The notes beneath the pieces are model-generated. The model saw only the letters and a list, made by a program, of their open reading frames with translations. It did not search any database and was not told where the DNA came from. Positions 10,804-24,282 of a stretch of DNA of 64,000 nt are shown here, piece after piece; the stretch's first letter is position 1; the number at the start of each line of letters is the position of its first letter. The position numbers were made by a program, and so were the translations under genes. Source of the DNA: Hydractinia symbiolongicarpus (taxonomy: Eukaryota > Cnidaria > Hydrozoa > Anthoathecata > Hydractiniidae); assembly GCF_029227915.1 (NCBI RefSeq), contig NC_079881.1, positions 2,170,001-2,234,000 of the forward strand, in the 5' to 3' direction.

Positions 10804-13000
10804 TAGAAATGTAGTCTTTGAAACTGTTCCTATTTATTCAGGGCATGCTAACGGCCAGGATTGGTCTAACAGTAAGAAAAGACTTATTTATCTAAATTTT
10901 TAAATAAAGCGCTACCACAGATCCTAATGTAATCGCTGAATTCCAGCCATCACGTCAAATTAAGAAGAAAGTTATTGCTTGGAGACCAATTCGATCATCT
11001 ATCACATTTATAAGGACATAGTACAGAGTCAGTTCAATTAATTTCCACAGTCAATCGTTTTACTGTTAAAAGCAATACAACTTAGAAATATCGGAAGAAA
11101 ATCACTTAATACATGTTGGTACGAATATGTGACGCAATCGTTCTAACTCAAACGAATTGACACCGGTAGAAAGTCAATGAAATGTACTTTTTGAAACTGT
11201 CTCTATTTCTTCAGCGCGAACTAACGGCTGGGATTGGTCCCACAGTAAAAAATGACTTATTTATCTAAATTTTTAAATAAAGCACTACCACAGAGCCTAG
11301 TGTACTCGCTGAATTCAAGCAATCATGTCGAATTAAGAAGAATGTTTTTTCTTGGAGCCCAATTGGCTCATTTATAGCATTTACAAGGTCACAGTCCAGA
11401 ATCAGTTCAATTAATTCCCAGAGTCAATCGTTTCACTGTTAAAAGCGATACGACTTAGTAATATCGGAAAAAAATCACTTAATACATGTTGGTACGAATA
11501 TGTGACGCAACCGTTGTAACTCAAACGGATTGACACCGTTAGTAAGTCAATGAAATGTAGTTCTTGAAACTTTCGCTATTTCGTCAGCGCGAACTAACGG
11601 CTACGATTGGTCCCACAGTCGAAAATGACTTATTTATCCTAATTTTTTAATAAAGTTCTACCACAGCGCCCAGTGTAATCGCTGAGTTCTAACAATCTTG
11701 TCAAATTAGGAAGAATGTTATTTCTTGTAGTCAAACTGGCTCATTTATCACATTTATAAGATCAAAGTCCAAAATCAGTTCAATTAAGTTCCACAGTCAA
11801 CCGTTTCACTTTTAAAAGCGATGCAACCTAGTATTATCCGAATACTATCGCTAAATACATGTTGGTACGAATATGTGACGCAACCGTTGTAACTCAAACG
11901 GATTTATACCGCTAGAAAGTCAATGAAATGTAGTCTTTGAAACTGTTCCTATTTATTCAGGGCATGCCAACGGCTAGGATTGGTCTAACAGTAAGAAAAG
12001 ACTTATTTATCTAAATTTTTAAATAAAGCGCTACCACAGATCCTAATGTAATCGCTGAATTCCAGCCATCACGTCAAATTAAGAAGAAAGTTATTCCTTG
12101 GAGACCAATTAGATCATCTATCACATTTATAAGGACATAGTACAGAGTCAGTTCAATTAAGTCCCACAGTCAATCGTTTCATTGTTAAAGGCGAAGCAAC
12201 CTACTAATATCAGAAAAATATCGCTAAATACATGTTGGTACGAATATGTGTCGCAACCGTTGTAACTCAAACGGATTGATACGGCCAAAAAGTTGATGAA
12301 ATGTAGTTTTTGAGAATGTCTCTATTTCTTCAGCGCGAACTAACGCTTGGATTGGTCCCACAGTAAAAAATGACTTATTTCTCTTAATTTTTTAATAAAG
12401 CGCTACCACAGCGCCCAGTGTAATCGCTGAGTTCCAGCAATCAAGTCAAATTAAGAAGAATGTTATTTTTTGTAGTCAAACTGGCTTATTTACCACATTT
12501 ATGAGGTCAAAGTCCAAAATCAGTTCTATTAAGTCCCACAGTCAACCGTTTCACTGTTAAAAGCGATGCAACCTAGTATTATCCGAATACTATTGTTAAA
12601 TACATGTGGGGACGAATATGTGACGCAACAGTTGTAACTCAAACGGATTGATACCGTTAGAAAGTCAATGAAATGTAGTCTTTGAAACTGTCGCTATTTC
12701 TTCAGCGCGCGATAACGGCTAGGATTGGTCCCACAGTAAAAAATGACTTTTTTATTTAAATTTTTAAATGGAGTGCTACCACAGCGCCCAGTGTAGTCGC
12801 TGAGTTCCGGCAATCATGTCAAATTAAGAAGATTGTTATTTCTTGGGTCCAGTTGGCTCACTTATCACATTTATAACGTCACACTTCCAAGTTAGTTCAA
12901 TTAAGTTCCACAGTCAATCGTTTCACTGTTAAAAGCAATACAACTTAGAAATATCGGAAGGAAATCACATAATACATGTTGGTACGAATATGTGACGCAA
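10804..13000 (+). repeat. 2.2-kb block duplication, right copy
   Basis: Boxes at 10860, 11233, 11606, 11979, 12351 and 12724 correspond to 8221, 8594, 8968, 9341, the deleted box, and 10054 in the left copy. The first three form a third copy of the 1119-bp trimer (10860-11978). This copy keeps the 32 bp lost at 9695-9708. Just upstream, at 10808, a separate 10-bp loss has turned the usual GCTAGAAAGTCAATGAAATG into GCTAGAAATG, which makes the 10497-10860 monomer 363 bp long. Confidence 0.9.
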
Positions 13001-13841
13001 CCGTTGTAACTCAAACGGATTGACACCGTTAGTAAGTCAATGAAATGTAGTTCTTGAAACTTTCGCTATTTCGTCAGCGCGAACTAACGGCTAGGATTGG
13101 TCCCCCAGTAAAAAATGACTTATTTATCCTAATTTTTTAATAAAGTTCTACTACAGCGCCCAGTGTAATCGCTGAGTTCTAGCAATCTTGTCAAATTAAG
13201 AAGAATGTTATTTCTTGTAGTCAAACTGGCTCATTTATCACATTTAAAAGATCAAAGTCCAAAATCAGTTCAATTAAGTCCCACAGTCAACCGTTTTACT
13301 TTTAAAAGCAATGCAACCTAGTATTATCCGAATACTATCGCTAAATACATGTTGGTACGAATATGTGACGCAACCGTTGTAACTCAAACGGATTTATACC
13401 GCTAGAAAGTCAATGAAATGTAGTCTTTGAAACTGTTCCTATTGATTCAGGGCATGCTAACGGCCAGGATTGGTCTAACAGTAAGAAAAGACTTATTTAT
13501 CTAAATTTTTAAATAAAGCGCTACCACAGATCCTAATGTAATCGATGAATTCCAGCCATCACGTCAAATTAAGAAGAAAGTTATTCCTTGGAGACCAATT
13601 GCCTCATCTATCACATTTATAAGGACATAGTACAGAGTCAGTTCAATTGAGTCCCTTAGTCAAGCGTTTCACTGTTAAAAGCGATGCAACCTAGTAATAT
13701 CCGAATACTATCGCTAAATACATGTGGGGACGAATATATGACGCAACAGTTGTAACTCAAGCGGATTGATACCGTTAGAAAGTCAATGAAATGTAGTTTT
13801 TGAAACTGTCGCTATTTCTTCAGCGCGCGATAACGGCTAGG
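13001..13841 (+). repeat. Mixed-class monomers between repeat blocks
   Basis: Boxes are at 13096 (ATTGGTCCCCCAG) and 13469 (ATTGGTCTAACAG). The monomer with the box at 13096 resembles the one at 10497, sharing ACCGTTTTACTTTTAAAAGC. The 13469 monomer is of the EcoRI-bearing class, and its second half switches to the class with CATGTGGGGACG. Nothing but satellite is present. Confidence 0.85.
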
Positions 13842-14586
13842 ATTGGTCGCACAGTAAAAAATGACTTTTTTATTGAAATTTTTAAATGAAGTGCTACCAC
13901 AGTGCCCAGTGTAATCGCTGAGTTCCAGCAATCATGTCAAATTAGGAAGAATGTTATTTCTTGTAGTCAAACTGGCTTATTTATAACATTTATCAGGTCA
14001 CAGTACAAAGTTAGTTCAATTAAGTCCCACAGTCAATCGTTTCATTGTTTAAGGCGATGCAACCTAGTAATATCAGAAAAATATCGCTAAATACATGTTG
14101 GTACGAATATGTGACGCAACCGTTTAAACTCAAACGGATTGATACGGCCAAGAAGTTGATGAAATGTAGTTTTTGAGAATGTCTCTATTTCTTCAGCGCG
14201 AACTAACGCTTGGATTGGTCCCACAGTAAAAAATGACTTATTTCTCTTAATTTTTTAATAAAGCGCTACCACAGATCCTAATGTAATCGATGATTTCCAG
14301 CCATCACGTCAAATTAAGAAGAAAGTTATTCCTTGGAGACCAATTGGCTCATCTATCACATTTATAAGGACATAGTCCAGAGTCAGTTCAATTAATTCTA
14401 ACAGTCGCTCGTTTCACTGTTAAAAGCAATACAACTTAGTAAGATTGGAAGAAAATCACTAAATACATGTTGGTACGAATACGTGACGCAACCGTTGTAA
14501 CTCAAACCGATTGACACCGTTAGAAAGTCAATGAAATGTAGTTTTTGAAACTGTCGCTATTTCTTCAGCGCGCGATAACGGCTAGG
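13842..14586 (+). repeat. Dimer higher-order repeat, copy 1 (745 bp)
   Basis: Monomers with boxes at 13842 (ATTGGTCGCACAG) and 14214 form a unit repeated at 14587. Shared markers are the rare GTCGCACAG box, GCACAGTACAAAG-type text, CGTTTAAACTCAAACGG in the conserved block of the first monomer, and CACTCGTTTC-like CAGTCGCTCGTTTC in the second. The pair differs by a few substitutions and in the AT tract after the first box. Confidence 0.88.
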
Positions 14587-15331
14587 ATTGGTCGCACAGT
14601 AAAAAATGACTTTTTTATCTAAATTTTTAAATAAAGTGCTACCACAGTGCCCAGTGTAATCGCTGAGTTCCAGCAATCATGTCAAATTAGGAAGAAAGTT
14701 ATTTCTTGTAGTCAAGCTGGCTTATTTATAACATTTATCAGGTCACAGTACAAAGTTAGTTCAATTAAGTCCCACAGTCAATTGTTTCATTGTTTAAGGC
14801 GATGCAACCTAGTAATATCAGAAAAATATCGCTAAATACATGTTGGTACGAATATGTGACGCAACCGTTTAAACTCAAACGGATTGATACGGCCAAGAAG
14901 TTGATGAAATGTAGTTTTTGAGAATGTCTCTATGTCTTCAGCGCGAACTAAAGCTTGGATTGGTCCCACAGTAAAAAATGACTTATTTCTCTTAATTTTT
15001 TAATAAAGCGCTACCACAGATCCTAATGTAATCGATGAATTCCAGCCATCACGTCAAATTAAGAAGAAAGTTATTCCTTGGAGACCAATTGGCTCATCTA
15101 TCACATTTATAAGGACATAGTCCAGAGTCAGTTCAATTAATTCTCACAGTCGCTCGTTTCACTGTTAAAAGCAATACAACTTAGTAAGATTGGAAGAAAA
15201 TCACTAAATACATGTTGGTACGAATACGTGACGCAACCGTTGTAACTCAAACCGATTGACACCGTTAGTAAGTCAATGAAATGTAGTTCTTGAAACTTTC
15301 TCTATTTCTTCAGCGCGAACTAACGGCTAGG
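14587..15331 (+). repeat. Dimer higher-order repeat, copy 2 (745 bp)
   Basis: Boxes are at 14587 and 14959. It carries the same markers as copy 1, including GTCGCACAG and CAGTCGCTCG. One private change is AACTAAAGCTTGG for AACTAACGCTTGG in the linker, which creates a HindIII site near 14952. The conserved-block variant CGTTTAAACTCAAAC appears only in these two dimers among the monomers examined. Confidence 0.88.
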
Positions 15332-18300
15332 ATTGGTCCCACAGTAAAAAATGACTTATTTATCCTAATTTTTTAATAAATTGCTACCACAGCGCCCAGT
15401 GCAATCGCTAAGTTCCAGCAATCAAGTCAAATTAAGAAGAATGTTATTTTTTGTAGTCAAACTGGCTCATTTATCACATTTATGAGGTCAAAGTCCAAAA
15501 TCAGTTCTATTAAGTCCCACAGTCAACCGTTTCACTGTTAAAAGCGATGCAACCTAGTATTATCCGAATACTATCGTTAAGTACATGTGGGGACGAATAT
15601 GTGACGCAACAGTTGTAACTCAAACGGATTGATACCGTTAGAAAGTCAATGAAATGTAGTCTTTGAAACTGTTGCTATTTCTTCAGCGCGCGATAACGGC
15701 TAGGATTGGTCCCACAGTAAGAAAAGACTTATTTATCTAAATTTTTAAATAAAGCGCTACCACAGATCCTAATGTAATCGATGAATTCCAGCCATCACGT
15801 CAAATTAAGAAGAAAGTTATTCCTTGGAGACCAATTGGCTCATCTATCACATTTATAAGGACATAGTACAGAGTGAGTTCAATTAAGTCCCACAGTCAAG
15901 CGTTTCACTGTTAAAAGCGATGCAACCTAGTAATATCCGAATACTATCGCTAAATACATGTGGGGACGAATATGTGACGCAACAGTTGTAACTCAAGCGG
16001 ATTGATACCGTTAGAAAGTCAATGAAATGTAGTTTTTGAAACTGTCGCTTTTTCTTCAGCGCGCGATAACGGGTAGGATTGGTCCCCCAGTAAAAAATGA
16101 CTTTTTTATTTAAATTTTTTAATAACGTGCTACCACAGCGCCCAGTGTAATCGCTGAGTTCCAGCAATCATGTCAAATTAAGAAGAATGATATTTCTTGT
16201 AATCAAACTGGCTTATTTATAAGATTTATCAGGTCACAGTCCAAAGTTTTTTCATTTAAGTCCCAGAGTCAATCGTTTCACTGTTAAAAGCGATACAACT
16301 TAGTAATATCGGAAAAAAATCACTAAGTACATGTTGGTACGAATATGTGACGCAATCGTTCTAACTCAAACGGATTGACACCGGTAGAAAGTCAATGAAA
16401 TGTAGTTTTTGAATCTGTCTCTATTTCTTCAGCGCGAACTAAGGGATGGGATTGGTCCCACAGTAAAAAATGACTTATTTATCTAAATTTTTAAATAAAG
16501 CACTACCACAGAGCCTAGTGTACACGCTGAATTCCAGCAATCATGTCAAATTAAGAAGAATGTTATTTCTTGGGTCCAGTTGGCTCACTTATCACATTTA
16601 TAACGTCACACTCCCAAGTTAGTTCAATTAAGTTCCACAGTCAATCGTTTCACTGCTAAAAGCAATACAACTTAGAAATATCAGAAGAAAATCACTTAAT
16701 ACATGTTGGTACGAATATGTGACGCAACCGTTGTAACTCAAACGGATTGACACCGTTAGTAAGTCAATGAAATGTAGTTCTTGAAACTTTCGCTATTTCG
16801 TCAGCGCGAACTAACGGCTACGATTGGTCCCACAGTAGAAAATTACTTATTTATCCTAATTTTTTAATAAAGTTCTACCACAGCGCCCAGTGTAATCGCT
16901 GAGTTCTAGCAATCTTGTCAAATTAAGAAGAATGTTATTTCTTGTAGTCAAACTGGCTCATTTATCACATTTATAAGATCAAAGTCCTAGAACTTAATTC
17001 AGTTCAATTAAGTTCCACAGTCAACCGTTTCACTTTTAAAAGCGATGCAACCTAGTATCATCCGAATACTATCGCTAAATACATGTTGGTACGAATATGT
17101 GACGCAACCGTTGTAACTCAAACGGATTGATGCGGCCAAGAAGTCGATCAATTGTAGTTTTTGAAACTGTTCCTATTTATTCAGGGCATGCTAACGGCCA
17201 GGATTGCTCTAACAGTAAGAAAAGACTTTTTTATCTAAATTTTTAAATAAAGCGCTACCACAGATCCTAATGTAATCGCTGAATTCCAGCCATCACGTCA
17301 AATTAAGAAGAAAGTTATTCCTTGGAGACCAATTAGATCATCTATCACATTTATAAGGACATAGTACAGAGTCAGTTCAATTAAGTCCCACAGTCAATCG
17401 TTTCATTGTTAAAGGCGAAGCAACCTAGTAATATCAGAAAAATATCGCTAAATTCATGTTGATACGAATATGTGACGCAACCGTTATAACTCAAACGGAT
17501 TGATACGGCCAAGAAGTCGATAAAATGTAGTTATTGAGAATGTCTCTTTTTCTTCAGCGCGAACTAACAGCTTTGATTGGTCCCACAGTAAAAAATGACT
17601 TATTTCTCTTAATTTTTTAATAAAGTTCTACCACAGCGCCCAGTGTAATCGCTGAGTTCCAGCAATCATGTCAAATTAGGAAGAATGTTATTTCTTGTAG
17701 TCAAACTGGCTTATTTATAACATTTATCAGGTCACAGTAAAAAGTTAGTTCAATTAAGTCCCACAGTCAATCGTTTCATTGTTTAAGGCGATGCAACCTA
17801 GTAATATCAGAAAAATATCGCTAAATACATGTTGGTACGAATATGTGACGCAACCGTTGTAACTCAAACGGATTGATACGGCCAAAAAGTTGATGAAATG
17901 TAGTTTTTGAGAATGTCTCTATTTCTTCAGCGCGAACTAACGCTTGGATTGGTCCCACAGTAAAAAATGACTTATTTCTCTTAATTTTTTAATAAAGCGC
18001 TACCACAGCGCCCAGTGTAATCGCTGAGTTCTAGCAATCTTGTCAAATTAAGAAGAATGTTATTTCTTGGGTCCAGTTGGCTCACTTATCACATTTATAA
18101 CGTCACACTTCCAAGTTAGTTCAATTAAATTCCACAGTCAATCGTTTCACTGTTAAAAGCAATACAACTTAGAAATATCGGAAAAATATCGCTAAATACA
18201 TGTTGGTACGAATATGTGACGCAACCGTTGTAACTCAAACGGATTGATACGGCCAAAAAGTTGATGAAATGTAGTTTTTGAGAATGTCTCTATTTCTTCA

Positions 18301-20182
18301 GCGCGAACTAACGCTTGGATTGGTCCCACAGTAAAAAATGACTTATTTCTCTTAATTTTTTAATAAAGTTCTACCACAGCGCCCAGTGTAATCGCTGAGT
18401 TCCAGCAATCATGTCAAATTAGGAAGAATGTTATTTCTTGTAGTCAAACTGGCTTATTTATAACATTTAGAAGGTCAAAGTGCAAAATCAGTTCAATTAA
18501 GTCCCACAGTCAAATGTTTCACTGTTAAAAGCGATGCAACCTTGTAATATCTGAATACTATCGCTAAATACATGTGGGGACGAATATGTGACACAACAGT
18601 TGTAACTCAAACGGATTGATACCGTTAGAAAGTCAATGAAATGAAGTTTTTGAAACTGTCGCTATTTCTTCAGCGCGCGATAACGGCTAGGATTGGTCCC
18701 ACAGTAAAAAATAACTTTTTTATTTAAATTTTTAAATGAAATGCTACCACAGCGCCCAGTGTAATCGCTGAGTTCCGGCAATCATGCCAAATTAAGAAGA
18801 ATGTTATTTCTTGGGTCCAGTTGGCTCACTTATCACATTTATAACGTCACACTCCCAAGTTAGTTCAATTAAGTTCCACAGTCAATCGTTTCACTGTTAA
18901 AAGCAATACAACTTAGAAATATCGGAAAAAAATCACTTAATACATGTTGGTACGAATATGTGACGCAACCGTTGTAACTCAAACGGATTGACACCGTTAG
19001 TAAGTCAATGAAATGTAGTTCTTCAAACTTTCGCTATTTCGTCAGCGCGAACTAACGGCTAGGATTGGTCCCACAGTAAAAAATGACTTATTTATCCTAA
19101 TTTTTTAATAAAGTTCTACCACAGCGCCCAGTGTAATCGCTGAGTTCTAGCAATCTTGTCAAATTAAGAAGAATGTTATTTCTTGTAGTCAAACTGGCTC
19201 ATTTATCACATTTATAAGATCAAAGTCCAAAATCAGTTTAATTAAGTCCCACAGTCAACCGTTTCAATTTTAAAAGCGATGCAACCTAGTATTATCCGAA
19301 TACTATTGCTAAATACATGTTGGTACGAATATGTGACACAACCGTTGTAACTCAAACGGATTTATACCGCTAGAAAGTCAATAAAATGTAGTCTTTGAAA
19401 CTGTTCCTATTTATTCAGGGCATGCTAACGGCCAGGATTGGTCTAACAGTAAGAAAAGACTTATTTATCTAAATTTTTAAATAAAGCGCTACCACAGATC
19501 CTAATGTAATCGATGAATTCCAGCCATCACGTCAAATTAAGAAGAAAGTTATTTCTTGGAGACCAATTGGCTCATCTATCACATTTATAAGGACATAGTA
19601 CAGAGTCAGTTCAATTAAGTCCCACAGTCAATCGTTTCATTGTTAAAGGCGAAGCAACATAGTAATATCAGAAAAATATCGCTAAATACATGTTGATACG
19701 AATATGTGACGCAACCGTTGTAACTCAAACTGATTGATACGGCCAAGAAGTCGATGAAATGTAGTTTTTGAGAATGTCTCTATTTCTTCAGCGCGAACTA
19801 ACAGCTTTGATTGGTCCCACAGTAAAAAATGACTTATTTCTCCTAATTTTTTAATAAAGCGCTACCACAGCGCCCAGGGTAATCGCTGAGTTCCAGCAAT
19901 CATGTCAAATTAAGAAGAATGTTATTTCTTGTAGCCAAACTGGCTCATTTATCGCATTTATAAGGTCAAAGTCCAAAATCAGTTCTATTAAGTCCCACAG
20001 TCAACCGTTTCACTGTTAAAAGCGATGCAACCTAGTATTATCCGAATATTATCGCCAAATACATGTGGGGACGAATATGTGACGCAACAGTTGTAACTCA
20101 AACGGATTGTTACCGTTAGAAAGTCAATGAAATGTAGTTTTTGAAACTGTCGCTATTTCTTCAGCGCACGATAACGGCTAGG
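15332..20182 (+). repeat. Mosaic monomers of domain I
   Basis: Boxes occur at 15332, 15705, 16078, 16451, 16823, 17203, 17576, 17948, 18319, 18692, 19064, 19437 and 19810. The order of classes is irregular and no clean higher-order unit repeats. The box region at 16078 (GGGTAGGATTGGTCCCCCAG) resembles that of the first pentamer monomer at 393. The monomers at 17576 and 17948 end in the same rare text (GCCAAAAAGTTGATG, near 17881 and 18252), and their second halves differ, so at least one is a hybrid. No gene or other element is visible. Confidence 0.85.
16984..16998 (+). other. 7-bp insertion in a monomer
   Basis: Here the usual AAAGTCCAAAATCAGTTC reads AAAGTCCTAGAACTTAATTC. This lengthens the monomer from box 16823 to box 17203 to 380 bp, the longest full monomer in the window. 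The extra bases do not match the neighbouring monomers, although they contain a partial repeat of local text (AATTCAGTTCAATT). Confidence 0.85.
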
Positions 20183-21299
20183 ATTGGTCCCACAGTAAAA
20201 AATGACTTTTTTTATTTAAATTTTTAAATGAAGTGCTACCACAGCGCCCAGTGTAGTCGCTGAGTTCCGGCAATCATGTCAAAGTAAGAAGAATGTTATT
20301 TCTTGGGTCCAGTTGGCTCACTCATCGCATTTATAACGTCACACTTTCAAGTCAGTTCAATTAAGTTCCACAGCCAATCGTTTCACTGTTAAAAGCAATA
20401 CAACTTAGAAATATCGGAAGAAAATCACTTAATACATGTGGGGACGAATATGTGACGCAACAGTTGTAACTCAAACGGATGGATACCGTTAGAAAGTCAA
20501 TGAAATGTAGTTTTTGAAACTGTCGCTATTTCTTCAGCGCGCGATAACGGCTAGAATTGGTCCCACAGTAAAAAATGACTTTTTTATTTAAATTTTTAAA
20601 TGAAGTGCTACCACAGCGCCCAGTGTAGTCGCTGAGTTCCGGCAATCATGTCAAATTAAGAAGAATGTTATTTCTTGGGTCCAGTTGGCTCACTCATCGC
20701 ATTTATAACGTCACACTTCCAAGTTAGTTCAATTAAGTTCCACAGTCAATCGTTTCACTGTTAAAAGCAATACAACTTAGAAATATCGGAAGAAAATCAC
20801 TTAATACATGTGGGGACGAATATGTGACGCAACAGTTGTAACTCAAACGGATTGATACCGTTAGAAAGTCAATGAAATGTAATCTTTGAAACTGTCGCTA
20901 TTTCTTCAGCGCGCGATAACGGCTAGGATTGGTCCCACAGTAAAAAATGACTTTTTTATTTAAATTTTTAAATGAAGTGCTACCACAGCGCCCAGTGTAG
21001 TCGCTGAGTTCCGGCAATCATGTCAAATTAAGAAGAATGTTATTTCTTGGGTCCAGTTGGCTCACTCATCGCATTTATAACGTCACACTTCCAAGTTAGT
21101 TCAATTAAGTTCCACAGTCAATCGTTTCATTGTTAAAAGCAATAAAACTTAGAAATATCGGAAGAAAATCACTTAATACATGTTGGTACGAATATGTGAC
21201 GCAACCGTTGTAACTCAAACGGATTGACACCGTTAGTAAGTCAATGAAATGTAGTTCTTGAATCTTTCGCTATTTTGTCAGCGCGAACTAACGGCTAGG
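20183..21299 (+). repeat. Run of three near-identical monomers
   Basis: Monomers with boxes at 20183, 20556 and 20928 share the private text GGCTCACTCATCGCATTTATAA at 372-bp spacing (20311, 20683 and 21056 or so), together with GTGTAGTCGCTGAGTTCC. The first two then switch to CATGTGGGGACG and CAACAGTTG in the conserved block, unlike ordinary members of this class. This is amplification of a single monomer, in contrast to the multi-monomer units elsewhere. Confidence 0.88.
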
Positions 21300-24282
21300 A
21301 TTGGTCCCACAGTAAAAAATGACTTATTTATCCTAATTTTTTAATAAAGTTCTACCACAGCGCCCAGTGTAATCGCTGAGTCCTAGCAATCTTGTCAAAT
21401 TAAGGAGAATGTTATTTCTTGTAGTCAAACTGGCTCATTTATCACATTTATAAGATCAAAGTCCAAAATCAGTTCAATTAAGTCCCACAGTCAACCGTTT
21501 CACTTTTAAAAGCGATGCAACCTAGTATTATCCGAATACTATCGCTAAATACATGTTGGTACGAATATGTGACGCAACCGTTGTAACTCAAACGGATTTA
21601 TACCGCTAGACAGTCAATGAAATGTAGTCATTGAAACTGTTCCTATATATTCAGGGCATGCTAACGGCCAGGATTGGTCTAACAGTAAGAAAAGACTTAT
21701 TTATCTAAATTTTTAAATAAAGCGCTACGACAGATCCTAATGTAATCGATGAATTCCAGCCATCACGTCAAATTAAGAAGAAAGTTATTCCTTGGAGACG
21801 AATTGGCTCATCTATCACATTTAAAAGGACATAGTACAGAGTCAGTTCAAATAAGTCCCACAGTCAACCGTTTCACTGTTAAAAGCGATGCAACCTAGTA
21901 ATATCCGAATACTATCGCTAAATACATGTGGGGACGAATATGTGACGCAACAGTTGTAACTCAAGCGGATTGATACCGTTAGAAAGTCAATGAAATGTAG
22001 TTTTTGAAACTGTCGCTATTTCTTTAGCGCGCGATAACGGCTAGGATTGGTCCCACAGTAAAAAATGACTTTTTTATTTAAATTTTTAAATGAAGTGCTA
22101 CCACAGCGCCCAGTGTAATCGCTGAGTTCCAGCAATCATGTCAAATTAAGAAGAATGTTATTTCTTGTAGTCAAACTGGCTTATTTATAACATTTATCAG
22201 GTCACAGTCCAAAGTTAGTTCAATTAAGTCCCACAGTCAATCGTTTCATTGTTTAAGGCGATGCAACCTAGTAATATCAGAAAAATATCGCTAAATACAT
22301 GTTGGTACGAATATGTGACGCAACCGTTGTAACTCAAACGGATTGATACGGCCAAGAAGTTGATGAAATGTAGTTTTTGAGAATGTCTCTATTTCTTCAG
22401 CGCGAACTAACGCTTGGATTGGTCCCACAGTAAAAAATGACTTATTTATCTTAATTTTTAATAAAGCGCTACCATAGCGCCCAGTGTAATCGCTGAGTTC
22501 CAGCAATCAAGTCAAATTAAGAAGAATGTTACTTCTTGTAGTCAAACTGGCTCATTTATCACATTTATAAGGTCAAAGTCCAAAATCAGTTCAATTAAGT
22601 CCCACAGTCAAATGTTCCACTGTTAAAAGCGATGCAACCTAGTAATATCTGAATACTATCGCTAAATACATGTGGGGACGAATATGTGACGTAACAGTTG
22701 TAACTCAAACGGACTGATACCGTTAGAAAGTCAATGAAATGTAGTTTTTTAAACTGTCGCTATTTCTTCAGCGCGCGATAACGGCTAGGATTGGTCCCAC
22801 AGTAAAAAATGACTTTTTTTATTTAATTTTTTAAATGAAGTGCTACCACAGCGCCCAGTGTAATCGCAGAGTTCCAGCAATCATGTCAAATTAAGAAAAA
22901 TGTTATTTCTTGTAGTCAAACTGGCTTACTTATTACAATTATCAGGTCACAGTCCAAAGTTAGTTCAATTAAATCCCACAGTCAATCATTTCATTGTTAA
23001 AGGCGATGCAACCTAGTAATATCAGAAAAATATCGCTAAATACATGTTGGTACGAATATGTGACGCAACCGTTGTAACTCAAACGGATTGATACGGCCAA
23101 GAAGTTAATGAAATTTAGTTTTTGAGAATGTCTCTATTTTTTCAGCGCTAACTAACGGCTTGCATTGGTCCCACAGTAAAAAATGACTTATTTCTCCTAA
23201 TTTTTTAATAAAGCGCTACCACAGCGCCCAGTGCAATCGCTGAGTTCCAGCAATCAAGTCAAATTAAGAAGAATGTTACTTCTTGTAGTCAAACTTCCTC
23301 ATTTATCCCATTTATAAGGTCAAAGTCCAAAATCAGTTCAATTAAGTCCCACAGTCAAATGTTTCACTGTTAAAAGCGATGCAACCTACTAATATCTGAA
23401 TACTATCGCTAAATAGATGTGGGGACGAATATGTGACGCAACAGTTGTAACTCAAACGGATTGATACCGTTAGAACGTCATTGAAATGTAGTTTTTGAAA
23501 CTGTCGCTATTTCTTCAGCACGCGATAACGGCTAGGATTGGTCCCACAGTAAAAAATGACTTTTCTATTTAAATTTTTAAATGAAATGCTACCACAGCGC
23601 CCAGTGAAATCGCTGAGTTCCGGCAAGCATGTCAAATTAAGAAGAATGTTATTTCTTGGGTCCAGTTGGCTTACTTATCACATTTATAAGGTCACACTCC
23701 CAAGTTAGTTCAATTAAGTTCCACAGTCAATCGTTTCACTGTTAAAAGCGATATAATATAGAAATATCTGAAGAAAATCACTAAATACATGTTGGTACGA
23801 ATATGTGACGCAACCGTTGTAACTCAAACGGATTTACACCGTTAGTAAGTCAATGAAATGTAGTTCTTGAAACTTTCTCTATTTCTTCAGCGCGATCTAA
23901 CCGATAGAATTGGTCCCACAGTAAAAAATGACTTATTTATCCTAATTTTTTTAAAAAAGTGCTACCACAGCGCCCAGTGCAATCGCTGAGTTACAGCAAT
24001 CAAGTCAAATTAAGAAGAATGTTACTTCCAATAGTCAAACTAACTCATTTATCACATTTATCAGGTCAAAGTCCAAAATCAGTTCAATTAAGTCCCACAG
24101 TCAAATGTTTCACTGTTAAAAGCGATGCAACCTAGTAATATCTGAATACTATCGCTAAATACATGTGGGGACGAATATGTGACGCAACAGTTGTAACTTA
24201 AACGGATTGATACCGTTAGAAAGTCAATGAAATGTAGTTTTTGAAACTGTCGCTATTTCTTCAGCGCGCGATAACGGCTAGG
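21300..24282 (+). repeat. Transition from domain I to domain II
   Basis: Boxes are at 21300, 21673, 22046, 22418, 22790, 23164, 23537 and 23909. Domain I classes (the ATTGGTCTAACAG monomer at 21673) give way to the class with GAATGTTACTTCTTG and TCAAATGTTTCACTG that dominates domain II. From about 23313 the sequence is the left copy of the long-range duplication described separately. Confidence 0.85.

Noticed and set aside
13902-14090. 62-codon open frames at 13902 and 14647
   Set aside because: They lie 745 bp apart, as the dimer repeat predicts, and are closed in neighbouring monomers. They are chance frames in satellite DNA.
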